The notes below the pieces were generated by a model. The model was not told the origin of the DNA and did no database searches. It saw nothing but the letters and a program-made list of their open reading frames with translations. Below are positions 33,801 through 44,453 of a DNA stretch of 64,000 nt, in pieces. The translations under genes were made by a program, and so were the position numbers. The stretch spans positions 175,001 to 239,000 of the forward strand of contig CANXME010002306.1 of assembly GCA_948144175.1 (NCBI GenBank), read 5' to 3'. Source of the DNA: Closterium sp. NIES-65 (Eukaryota; Streptophyta; Zygnematophyceae; Desmidiales; Closteriaceae). Positions within the stretch are counted from its first letter, which is position 1. Every line of letters begins with the position of its first letter.

Positions 33801-34808
33801 GCCATCCGCGGCTTCGTCGCGCTTTCCATCGATTGTCTCCTCGAAAGACGCACAAGCATCCCCAATTCGGGGGCTGTATCGAGCGGAACTTTCGCCGATG
33901 TTTCTCCCGCTGCCAGAAACACCGCGTGCGTGACGCGCGGAACTGCATCGAGCGTCGCTGCTGGCGGACGGGCGCAGTAACTCATTCCCCGCGCGGTCTT
34001 CTCGTCGCGCGGAACCACCGGCCGTGGCGGGAGTGGAAATTCCGCTTCCGTCCTCCGCACCCGCCGCGGGTTGTTTCGTCTGCTTGGCCCACATCCCAAC
34101 GAGCGGGAACGACGAAATAGCGGCAGCGGCGGGGGCGGAGGCCGCCGCATTTGACGCAGCGGAATGCGGCGAACGTTGCGCCTCCGACCGGACGGGGCAA
34201 GAGCTGAATCTCCGCGCGACGTTGTGCGCGAAAGGTTCCGCAGATGCGTCCACGGCAGCGAATCCCGCCGAAAGCGCCGGGGGCTTGGGCGACGGCGGAG
34301 AAATTGGCGGCTTCCGACCGCGGGGACTCGGCGCGGCGCGTTGCGGCGCGGTATTCTGTTGAAAGATCATATTTCGTCGAGCAGCAACGGGGGATAACTG
34401 GGCGGCTTGATACGACGGCTGCTTCTGCTGCGAGGGTGACCGCATGGGCTGATTCGGATTGCTAGCTGAGGGAGAGGTATTCATTGGCTCTGGTCTGCGG
34501 TTTCTGACGTTGACGTCTAGTCGCTCCATCTCCGCTAACGTTCTCCGTCTGCTTATCGTTATTCGCGGACTGTCGCCGCTTGCGCTACCGCGCATGGCGA
34601 CATTGCTTCCGGAAGTCCCTCTCTTGAGCGTGTTCAGAAACCCTTTCACGGAATATCCGCCGCGAGACGCGGCGGATTCGGCGGAGGGTGACCTAGCGGC
34701 TGTGCGACAGTCTCTGTTCAACGAGCCTTGCTGGTCCTGATTTTGGTGCTGACGCCATTGATGCGGCTCGCCGGACATGACGGCGACCTGAGACTGACAT
34801 TGCATCAT
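30810..34808 (-). CDS. Unrecognised 1332-residue protein with three CIDT/LKEFLDL motifs
   Basis: An uninterrupted 1333-codon exon. A TTTCGTTTCAG acceptor about 20 bases upstream of the ATG suggests a 5' UTR intron. The protein is low-complexity, rich in Ser, Ala, Gly, Pro and Arg. Three near-identical motifs stand out: R-R-(H/R)-S-x-TCIDT followed by an amphipathic LKE(F/L)LDL(V/I)D and an acidic run, at about residues 519, 660 and 795 (DNA 33253-33194, 32830-32773, 32425-32365). Further R-R-x-S sites occur as RRRSSSWG, GRRLSAGDL and HKRSSSA. R-x-x-S sites suit basophilic kinases and 14-3-3 binding, and the helix may be a docking motif. Both are inference. The N-terminus has GYSVKGFLNTLKRG and SRRRTLAEMERLDVN. 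No family was recognised. Protein-level conservation of the motif against the noisy background argues it is coding. Confidence 0.65.
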   Translation of the reverse strand: MMQCQSQVAVMSGEPHQWRQHQNQDQQGSLNRDCRTAARSPSAESAASRGGYSVKGFLNTLKRGTSGSNVAMRGSASGDSPRITISRRRTLAEMERLDVNVRNRRPEPMNTSPSASNPNQPMRSPSQQKQPSYQAAQLSPVAARRNMIFQQNTAPQRAAPSPRGRKPPISPPSPKPPALSAGFAAVDASAEPFAHNVARRFSSCPVRSEAQRSPHSAASNAAASAPAAAAISSFPLVGMWAKQTKQPAAGAEDGSGISTPATAGGSARREDRAGNELLRPSASSDARCSSARHARGVSGSGRNIGESSARYSPRIGDACASFEETIDGKRDEAADGAVTDGASDGASDGGDSDDEFVGLYWTAVEHRQAANAALSTALNRLGVGAKEGRGDACLVGGSTRHGGRSNDAEEFGGGGKVEGLGGRRRRSSSWGNLAESQDPLQAGEGDGSGRFARRQVGQVGCGEGGSGDIATGSGRLGEKETAAAAAAAAAAADFAFPKYGAASNGVACSGDESARPGHRRRHSITCIDTELKELLDLVDLKGEEAAEEAAEEGENGEAAGKSEKEAEHPACREGHQGGMRRNGGNGRNLVRRDTRGRPGAIPTANATVRSPAAAAVASPTGNNPASMRTSNPSPRTHSGQLLANTHAATSASPFARRPARRRSQTCIDTDLKEFLDLIDSDEGDETDEGECVPRDEREGREGGETGKGEGGEGEGRRVSFEFVTPEAASSARRSAAAGAAAAPAAPVNAAAAELLFKPWRPAAISPPALAAASASALAAASASSSALAAGPRSHGRRHSITCIDTELKEFLDLVDQEDDVDEYMSTRVVHLPAPLSTVTDPLVPAAYSARAAAAEERTGSGKTPSGSGSSSSSASVFSIALTPLAPDDLPLGYSASSPTPLSPASLISPSASPLTSPSAAAAVAGFPQHAPAALAPNGGASTPKGGAMAVRAAAGGARRGGCAGGDSSRVGVSRSGGVASLWAAASHNPAIAQSCRRPAAAAAGPPTAVAVDRAAAMAPAIAVAATDRATARPANSLRVNGRRLSAGDLSALLGGSSFETSDSDYTSGYATGYPTKDTGVTMAVDVTSSGGGSSSERSRQMCLNEARRIAGVCYPSLAAGSPAPGPPGPSGPAGPASPPGHLAPLGSVGPHAPPRPASIGKLLGGDITRLSESPRTPPRVGQELPGNALPGSACELFPACGKLLRPGTPGVPSLGGAGRAADGAVSNTVAASSSLAAPAGKGSQARAHHKRSSSAVVVPQSCELMGQFSAGSGRISSMSAYSPISAAVQKGACATRPLRETASARALNVNSIAHALETAQLGQAYAKHPEIA

Positions 34809-37177
34809 TTTGAACTCGGCGACGTCTGAAACGAAACTGAACTGTAGCGTTCACTGCTACTATGCGACTGACAAGCGCATCTGAATCACGGAATGGCTGA
34901 AGCGGAGAGCTACTAGCGCCGGAGATTCTAACTAACCTGACAAGAGGGTTCCGTGTAGTTATCGTCTGATCTATTTTCTTGAAATGGCGTTCTTGGAAGG
35001 GACTGAGAGCTATGTGAGAGTGAATGTCTATCATTCGCACTTGCTGTACTGTACTACTCATGTCGTACGGGGCTCTCGTAACTGAAGTCATCTCTAGTTG
35101 TCTGGTCCAGTGGTGCTTCTGTTTCAGTTCCCCGAACCGCCAAACGCTTGGTTGTGATGAACCGCGGGGGCTTCTCAACCAGGGGGGCCATCAGTGGATA
35201 AAAGCACTGTAACACTGATGGAAATTGGGGTAGAAATTGCCTTCTTATTGTTTGGGCTGTACAATACAGTGCCAATTTCGAAATTCAGGCCAAGCCTTGT
35301 TTGGTCCCAAAACAGCTGGGCCAGAGTGTAGTGTACCGTTCCAGCACAGTTGGTCACATGGATTCCGTCAAGAACCGTGCACCAGGTTTTACTACAAGGT
35401 TTTACGTGTACTGTACATGGTCGAGCCTCCGAAAACAAGGTGTCATGGAGTTGATTGCAGGAATCGTGTCCTTGTGGTCCTGAGTCCGATCGGATCCCGT
35501 AGATTGGCGTACGTTCAAAATGTCATGTGGGGCCTACCACTAGCGCATATTGTCATTTCGAAGTTGGGTTTGGGGGCAACTCCAAGTTTTTGGATTACGT
35601 GTTTCTGTCTGTACGTTAGTTCATCTTGAAAAAAATGAAAATGAACATATGATCAGGGGGCTTGCCCCCTGAACACCAAGTTCGGGTTTGATGTAAGTGC
35701 TTGGAGTTCGTGGAATGAGTAACCCTACTGAAAGCATTGGGTACCCACTCAATACAGTATGAAAACACCAAGAAAAATTTCGATAACCTTGATTCTGGAA
35801 GGAGAGGAAATCCATTTCAAAACCTTCGCTCATAAGGACGTGGGCCCAATCGAGTTTCATCCCGACTGATCTGATCGGGTCGGATCGCTTGTGATCACAT
35901 TTCTCGCGCCGCCCGATCAGCGATGTTTTTTTCGAAAAAGTTTTGTTGCGCCTGCACAGCAAGCGCGGTTTAAATACCTGGTAATTTCTTCCTAGCGAGA
36001 ACGGCGACCACAAGGCCACCTGACTAAAATCTTTGTTTCCCTGTAATATCGTAAACCCCATCCCGCACGATATCGAGGGCTGTTCCAAAGAGTTCTCGTG
36101 ATTCGCAATGTATGGGCGAGGGTTTGACGAGACCTATTACAACTGCGTAACCTTTCGCAGGAGTCGTTATGGCCCCCGATCACATGGAATCCATCGCCTG
36201 TGGTCGAGGAAAACTGAGTTTGATCGGGGTGTAAATCGGGTCTGATCGAGTTGGATCGATCATCTTATTGCGATCAACTGATTGCCCCCGATTGCCTGAA
36301 ATTGGCTTCCAGGCTTCTTGGAAGCTGTTGATCACTTCTAGTCGAGGCGATTCAACCCGATTGGGTCGACGTCCTAAAGGGTGGTGATGCGGCACCATCA
36401 TAGCCACATAAACGTGCACATCGCCTTTCTTCGTGTCCATGAATTGTGCATGCATTTTCCCACACGTGATTTCGGGTCTGCTCGATTTGGGGCTTGCGGG
36501 TTCCACCTGTAGGGGCGGGCCCGGGTGTGGAATTTTCGGGCTTTGAGCGATGTGATGTGATAGCAACACCACTCACAGCTGGAAATCGTGGAATCCAGGC
36601 TTTGTGTGAAGCTCTCTCCCATCAGGGTGCACTCACTGCGCACCACAACTTCTGTAGTAGCACCGATTAAATAACTAGCAAAAAGTCACAGATATTTTGC
36701 ACGTCGAGATGGTTGACATGCTGAAGGCTTGTAATCATAACCTCGCATGGACTTTGACATCCTGCATCTACTCGCAACGGAAATCTTCATCTTTTCCATC
36801 CGCCGGTTGCTGCAGCGGTTTGCAAATCCTGTAAGAGAAGTTCGTGGACAGGGTGTGGGCTCAAGATGGTAGAATCAGTTGGTGTGAGGGTAACGTTCCA
36901 TCCACGCAGGCAGCTAGTCACTGGACAGCATATGTGGGCACGGTTGCGCCAACCATGCAATGGTCAAACGGCTCCAGCTAGCGCAATTGGCACGACAAAA
37001 CCGCGTAGAGAGCTCATTCATGCAGCGTCATGAAATTGCAGAGCGCTCATGATACGCATTAAAGGGTTGCACGATCTCAGTTAAACAAGCAGAAGCAGCA
37101 GATAAACATAGCTGGTCGTATAAAAAACACACAGAGTTACCAACTCTGAATCTCTGGGGGGCAGGGCCCACGTTATC

Positions 37178-37222
37178 AGTGTAAATCACCCTGATGACCT
37201 GATTAGAAGGGTGATTTTTGGT
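37178..37222. repeat. Short inverted repeat
   Basis: Arms AAATCACCCT and AGGGTGATTT flank about 17 bases. Nearby words ACCCTGA/TCAGGGT recur to about 37,740, suggesting a small degenerate foldback cluster. Confidence 0.5.
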
Positions 37223-37647
37223 AGTAACACTGATGCTGTTGGGTAATTTTTCGACACCTTGATTTACCCTAATGTGCCAGATTTTGAGATTAAGGAACAC
37301 TGTCGCCTCAGGGTTGCCGTTCCGCTTATCGAGGTTTACCCTGAAGCACGTACCAACGAACCCCCACCCCCCCCGTCCCCTAACCATCCGACCCCGGGAC
37401 TAGGATTTTCCCTTGGCCAACTGTCGAAAATGTAGATTTCGGCAGGACTTTACGTGTGCTGGAACGAGGTGGGCCACCATTGGCCAGAAATATAGTTTCA
37501 TTCGAGGCAAGGAGAAAGTGCCGGAGCCAGAGGAGGACAATGACCACGAGCAACAACCTTGTGGCATGTCTGATGATGATGATTAAGCCTGTTATTGTGT
37601 GCTGTGTTAAGAACAACTGAAACAGGGTTTTGCGAATTGGTGCACTG

Positions 37648-37710
37648 ATGCCTCAGGGTAGTCGTTTTAATACATGCAAAAACCCTGACGCATCAGGTTT
37701 TCCACAACGG
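37648..37710. repeat. Inverted repeat CTGATGCCTCAGGGT
   Basis: CTGATGCCTCAGGGT is followed by ACCCTGACGCATCAG, 14 of 15 bases complementary, with roughly 30 bases between. More CAGGTTTTT/AACCCTG words flank it. Confidence 0.5.
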
Positions 37711-37979
37711 ATAACCCTGAAAATCAGGTTTTTGAACAGGTTCTAGACTGACTGTAAAGGTTGGTCAAAACAAAAAATGAGCCCTGCTGGGGGTGCAAAA
37801 CTTGATCACAAATGACTCAACCTTTTCTTTGCTCTTACATAGATCCTAGACGTAATACGTAAATCCACGGAATGGTGAAGGGGTATGTGCGCGTGAGAGG
37901 AGATAGTTGTCAAATACCGTAATAGAAGAGGGGAAAACAGGAAACAACTTATAGATAAAGCGGAAGGGGGAAGACTGGA

Positions 37980-40900
37980 GTGCAAGGCCAAATGGATGAA
38001 AGAGTTGGTGTAGAGGTAATGAATCATTCTTTCCATGTTATAAGAAATCCGTATCTAAACCTGTATCGCATGATACCATATCTTGGGAACTTTCAGTTTC
38101 AAGCTGCGGAAAAACTACTTGATACAGCTCTCTTTCACCTTCATTCCCTACAAGTCTTCCCCTCAAGCCGGTTCCCTGACGAGCTCGCCACCGTGGCGTC
38201 GCACTGTGTTCCTCTCTCAGTGGAGCGGACAATCGCGACGCGCGTGGGTTTGGACACGTGGCGAGTCCGCTCTGCGCGATCCACGCCGTGCTTCCCAAGG
38301 TGCCGCGTAGATTTTCTTGCTAAAACCTTCCTCGCACCACCATCCGAATTCTCAAATTCAAGGACAGGGAACCCGCTGCAAAGTTTGTGTGGAAATAGCT
38401 CGTCCGTCGAAACGCAACTGGCGCAGTTTAAAGTCCTTAACTCCGGCGGCGCGTCGCGGCTTACCTTTGCTTATGCTTTCGCGCACGGGTGGATTGGACC
38501 ACGCAGTCCAGAACTGATTGCTAGACTTAGCACCCGTTTTATAGCGAATCGTTCAGTTCGCACTACTGCTGCTGGGAAACACAGCTTGGGGTGGGAAGCT
38601 GGAACGAAGGCAGGAACAGGAAGGGAGGTATTGACCGGAGGAGCAGCCTTTACAGGAGCGAGTAGTCGAGAAACTCAATATCGAGGATTCGCCTCAGTGC
38701 ACCTTGGCTCACCTCAAACGTCGTTCCGCGAATTTGCGTCTGTCCAAGGGCGGTTTCAAGATCAGCAGCAGTTGCAAAGGAGCCAATTGCGTGAATTTCA
38801 GGTCCCACGATCAGCGCCGACGTCAGCAACGGCCGCGCCGGAAGATCCTAGCCTGGACGCGGCTGAGTCAGCGCGTGAAAATTACACGTCAGAAGCGGTA
38901 ACTTCCACGTCAGCGGGTGCGGAGTTCGCGGAGCCGCTAAAGCGCCCGCCTCGCGTCGGTTCCGCGATGGCGTTCGGCGATCCCGAGGCGGTGCGGGTGA
39001 CGGGGGAGGTGCGGCTGAGTGCGGACGAGTCGCACTTGTTCAGCACTCTGAGGGACGTGGTGTCGCACTACGGACTGGGCACACAGCTGCGCGTGGCGGG
39101 TGGATGGGTGCGCGATAAGGTGAGGTGAAGCGAGAGATTTGGCAAGGTGAGGTGTGAAGCAAAGGAGCGGCACTTATCAGCACTCTAAGGGACGTGCTTT
39201 GGTGTCGCACTATGGACTGGAAGCACGCAGCTGATGGTGGCGGGCGGACGGGTGCGCGACAAGGTGAGTGGTGACGCAAACGGGGTGTGAAGCAAGGGAG
39301 GTGTGACAGAAAGGAGGTGTGAAGCAAGAGAGCAGCACTCGAAGGGACGTGCTTTGGTGTCGCACTATGGACTGGAAACACGCAGCTGAGGGTGGCGGGC
39401 GGATGGGTGCGCAACAAGGTGAGGGGGGAGGCCGGAAAGGGGTAAAGCAAGCAAGGGAGGTTCTTTGGCATTGACACCACTGCACTCGACAACCTGCTGG
39501 GGATTCGATTCGCAGGGAAGGTCAGTTAATGCTCTCCCTTTCCCTCTCCCGCTTTGCTTTCCCTTCCATTCCTCTTATCCCCTTTTTGTCCATTCTCTCC
39601 TTTGCCCATTCCTGCTCAGCTTCCAGTCCAACCCTCTCCACCCCACTCCACCCCACTGAATCGCAGCTGATAGGCCGGGACTGCATAGACATTGACATAG
39701 CTCTTGACAACCTGCTGGGGCGGAAATATGCAGAGAAGGCAACTTGTTGATTCACCCCCTCCCATCCCTCTCCACCCCTCTGCACCCCTCTCCATCCCAC
39801 TCAATCGCAGCTGATCGGGCGCGACTGCATAGACATTGACATAGCTCTGGACAACCTGCTGGGGAGGGAGTTTGCAGAGAAGGTCACCGAATACCTCAAG
39901 GAGCGAGGGGAGGTCGTGCGGGGCGTGGGGGTCATCCAGAAGTGAGTGGGGGGCTCAGGGCGTGGGGGTTTAGGGCGTGGGGGAAAGTGAGTGGAGGGTT
40001 TAGGGCATGGGGCAAAGTGAGTGGAGGGAATTCAGAAGAGGGTTCGGGGTATAGGGTTTGAGAGAGTTTGCAGAGAGGGTCACGGAATATCTCAAGGAAC
40101 GAGGGGAGGTCGTGCGGGGCATGGGGGTCATTCAGAAAATGAGTGGGGGGTTTAGGGCTTGGGGGAAAGTGAGTGGAGGGAAGTCAGGAGAGGGTTTCGG
40201 GTATGGGAGTTGAGAGAGTTTGCAGAGAGGGTCACGGAGTATCTGACGGATTAGGGGAGGTCGTGCTGGGCATGCAAGTCATTCAGAAATGAGTGGCGGG
40301 TTTAGGGCTTGGGGGGAAAGTGAGTGGAGAAGTCAGGAGACGGTTTAGGGCATGCAGGTTGAGAGAGTTGGGCCAAGGAAGGAGCGAGGAGAGGTCGTTC
40401 TGGGCATAGGGGTCTTCAAGAAATGAGTGGCGGGGAGTGAGGCGAGGGTTGGGCCATGCTGTGTGAGGGGCTGTGCTGCGCTTACCTTACCACCTCTCTC
40501 GCTTGTAGTTCAAAAGTCGCTACTGTCTATGTAGTGTGTTTGAGTCGACTCCCAACACACTTGGCCCATGCAGGGCAAGGGGCTGTGCTTACCTTAACAC
40601 CACTCGAGTGGCTTACCTTTGCACCATGCTCGCTTGTAGTTCATGTGAAATGTCGCCACTGTACTTCTCCTTCGCTTGTCTGGCCATGTGTGTGCTTCCT
40701 ACATGGCCATGTGTGCGCTTCCTACATGGCAATGTGTGTGCTTCCTACATGGCCATGTGTGTGCTTCCTACATGGCCATGTGTGTGCTTCCTACCTACTC
40801 CTGCAGGAACCCCGACCAGTCGAAGCACCTGGAGACGGCAACGATGATGATTCACGGCATGTGGATCGACTTTGTGAACCTGCGGGCCGAGGAGTACGCC

Positions 40901-43900
40901 CACGACTCCAGAATCCCTCACACCATTGTGAGTGCTCTCTCTTACTGGTTACAGTATTAGACATGGTTACAGGGTTACTAGCTGATATGGCTCTGTCTCA
41001 GAGGGCACAATAGTACACCCACGAATCCAGAATCCCACCTTTCTCCCATAGTAAGAGCTCAATATTTCCGGCGAGCTGCTAGATGTATGGCTTTTGAGTC
41101 GACTCAAAAGCATAGTAAGAGCTCAATATTTCCTTGATGGCCGAACGGCAAGGTTCAGGCGAGCTGCTATTGCTTCAATTTGTTCATTCCCCCTCACGTC
41201 CCCGTTGCTTCCGTGGCAGGAGTTTGGGACAGCAGAGGAGGATGCTCTGAGAAGGGATTTGACGATCAACAGCATGTTTTACAACATCAGCACGGAGCAA
41301 ATCGAGGACCCCACTGGGCGAGGTGAGAGGAGTGGTGAGGCGTGTGAGTGAATGAATGTGTGGGCCGAGACATGAACATCGACAGTCTGAATATGTGGAG
41401 GATGGACCTGACCGTCGACCTGAATATGCTTTTCAACATTTCAACGGAGCAAGTGGAGGACCCCACGGGGCGAGGTGAGAGGAGGGGGAGAGTGAGGCGC
41501 CTCATAGATGCTGTGGTGGGGTGGTCGCTCTGAGGAGGGATCTGACGATCAACACCATGTTCTACAACATCCAAGTGGAGGACCCCACCACTGGGCGAGC
41601 GAGGTGAGGAGTTTGTTGTGGTGAGGCATCTTCTGCTTTTTGAGAATTCTCAAAAGTGAGGCATCTTCTGCTTTTTGAGAATTCTCAAAAGTGAGGCATC
41701 TTCTGCTTTTTGAGAATTCTCAAAAGTGAGGCATCTTCTGCTTTTTGAGAATTCTCAAAAGTGAGGCATCTTCTGCTTTTTGAGAATTCTCAAAAGTGAG
41801 GCATCTTCTGCTTTTTGAGAATTCTCAAAAGTGAGACATCTTCTGCTTTTGAGAATTCTCAAAAGTGAGGCATCTTCTGCTTTTTGAGAATTTTCAAAAT
41901 TGAGGCATCTTCTGCTTTTTGAGAATTCTCAAAAGTGAGGCATCTTCTGCTTTTGAGAATTCTCAAAAGTGAGGCATCTTCTGCTTTTTGAGAATTCTCA
42001 AAAGTGAGGCATCTTCTGCTTTTGAGAATTCTCAAAAGTGAGGCATCTTCTGCTTTTGAGAATTCTCAAAAGTGAGGCATCTTCTGCTTTTTGAGAATTC
42101 TCAAAAGTGAGGCATCTTCTGCTTTTTGAGAATTCTCAAAAGTGAGGCATCTTCCGCTTTTGAGAATTCTCAAAAGTGAGGCATCTTCTGCTTTTTGAGA
42201 ATTCTCAAAAGTGAGGCATCTTCTGCTTTTGAGAATTCTCAAAAGTGAGGCATCTTCTGCTTTTTGAGAATTCTCAAAAGTGAGGCATCTTCTGCTTTTT
42301 GAGAATTCTCAAAAGTGAGGCATCTTCTGCTTTTGAGAATTCTCAAAAGTGAGGCATCTTCTGCTTTTGAGAATTCTCAAAAGTGAGGCATCTTCTGCTT
42401 TTTGAGAATTCTCAAAAGTGAGGCATCTTCTGCTTTTTGAGAATTCTCAAAAGTGAGGCATCTTCTGCTTTTGAGAATTCTCAAAAGTGAGGCATCTTCT
42501 GCTTTTGAGAACTCTCAAAAGTGAGGCATCTTCTGCTTTTGAGAATTCTCAAAAGTGAGGCATCTTCTGCTTTTGAGAATTCTCAAAAGTGAGGCATCTT
42601 CTGCACGCCACTTTCCCCCCCACCAGGCCCTATACGACCCTCGTTCGTTGCTCTTCCTATCATCCAGCCAAGGCACCTAACCTCCCGTTCCCCCTCCTCC
42701 CCCACTCAGGAATATTGGACTCGAATGGAGGCCCCATCCACACGCCTCTCCCTCCCTTCCCACCAGACCCTATACGACCCTTGTTGCTCTTCCTATCATC
42801 CAGCCTGCACCCCACACTCACCAAAGCCCCCACCCCCTCATTCCCCCCCACATCCCTCCCCTTCCCAGGAATCGCTGACCTGAATGGGGGCATCATTCGC
42901 ACGCCTCTCCCTCCCCACCAGACCTTTCTCGACGACCCTCTCCGAGTGCTTCGGGCTGTCAGGTTCGGTGAGTGGTCCTGCTGCTGTTCGGTCCTGCTGT
43001 TCCTTTCAACTGCATGTTCCCTCCTTTCCCCCGTTACCCCCCCGTTCCCCATTATCCCGCCATTCTCCCTTTATCGCTCCCTCCCCCCTGTATCCCCCCA
43101 TCCTGCCGCTGTGCGGTCCTGCTGTTCCTTTCAGCTGCCCGATTCGGCTTCTCATTGGACGAGGAGTTGCGGGCAGCTGCAGCTTCGGAGGAGGTTCGGA
43201 CAGCGCTAGGAAACAAAGTCAGCAAAGAGAGGATCGGAAAAGAGGTGCGTGTAAGAGAGAGGTACGGGATAAAGGTATGGGATAGAGGTATGGGATAGAG
43301 GTATGGAGTACAGTACGGGATAGATGCACGAAGTTTCCACTGGGTGCATTTGGGATTACTCAATCGACAGAAGTATTTTTTTTGGTGCCCGAAAATGCGC
43401 CTCTTTTTTAGGCACCACTAAAGTCGTCTCACTGGGCGCATTTGAGAATGCTCAATCAACACAAATTTGTACCAATGGCCTCACTCAGTCACTTAGCCAT
43501 GATTTGTCTGTCCCCTTACACCCGTTTTCCCTTTCCTCCTATTCTTCTCTTCCCACCCCTCACAGGTAGAGGTGATGCTCAAGTCCCGTGACCCCTATGC
43601 AGCTATCTCCCTCGTGGTCGACCTGAACCTCTTCCCCACCGTCTTCCCATGCCCGCTCTCCGCGTGCTGCTTCAACTGCCTCCTTACGCCTGTTTTCCCC
43701 TTTCTGTCTTTCCTTCCGCCCCTCACAGGTAGAGCTGATGCTCAAGTCCCGTGATCCCGATGCAGCTATCTCCCTCGTGGTCGACCTCAACCTCTTCCCC
43801 ACCGTCTTCCTGTGTCTCTCTCCTCTTCCCTCCCCTCTCCTTCACAGGTAGAGCTGATGCTGAAGTCACGCGATCCCTACGCAGCAATCTCCCTGGTGGT

Positions 43901-44367
43901 CGACCTCAACCTCTTCCCCACCGTCTTCCCGCTCCCCCACGCCCTCTCGCACACTGCTGATGTGCCCCCTGACGACGAGTTACCTGGGTGAGTAACGTGG
44001 TAACCAGAGACAGTAATATGTGGCTTGTGCTTCAAACATGTCCCAATTCCCCTTACTCCCTCATGCCGTTTCCCCCGCTCCCTCTCCCCTTTCTACCCCC
44101 CCACCCTTTCCCCCTCTCCCCTTTCTACCCCCCCACCCTTTCCCCCTCTTCCCTTTCTATCCGCCTCCCCTCCCCTTTCCCCCCTCCCCTCGTTTTTCAC
44201 TTCCCTTGCAAGTCCACTTTTCTATTTTCTCTAGAGCTTCTCTCCCAAACGCTGTCATTCCACACCATGTATCGTCCATTGCACTCACTCCCTGTATCGT
44301 CCATTGCACTCACTCCCTGTATCGTCCATTGCACTCACTCCCTGTATCGTCCGTTGTACTCACTCCC

Positions 44368-44406
<39 letters not shown>

Positions 44407-44422
44407 AGAGAGTGTGTGTGTG

Positions 44423-44453
<31 letters not shown>

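Larger units (their letters stand above)
34809..37979. other. 3.2-kb intergenic region
   Basis: Contains the leader of the minus-strand gene (to about 34,850 or beyond). GATC-dense blocks lie near 35,865-35,920 and 36,220-36,340. Small inverted repeats occur near 37,178-37,222 (AAATCACCCT arms) and 37,648-37,710. No gene was recognised; minus-strand frames near 35.6-36.6 kb show no known domain. Confidence 0.45.

Noticed and set aside
35621..36576. Minus-strand frames of 130-155 codons with RSDPI words
   Set aside because: No domain and similarity limited to GATC-rich short repeats; insufficient to call a gene.
41623..42604. CRISPR-like array
   Set aside because: Units are directly contiguous with no unique spacers, and it lies in a eukaryotic intron.
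41623..42604. Heat-shock elements in GAGAATTCTC
   Set aside because: Heat-shock elements need GAA and TTC separated by two bases; here they abut as GAATTC.
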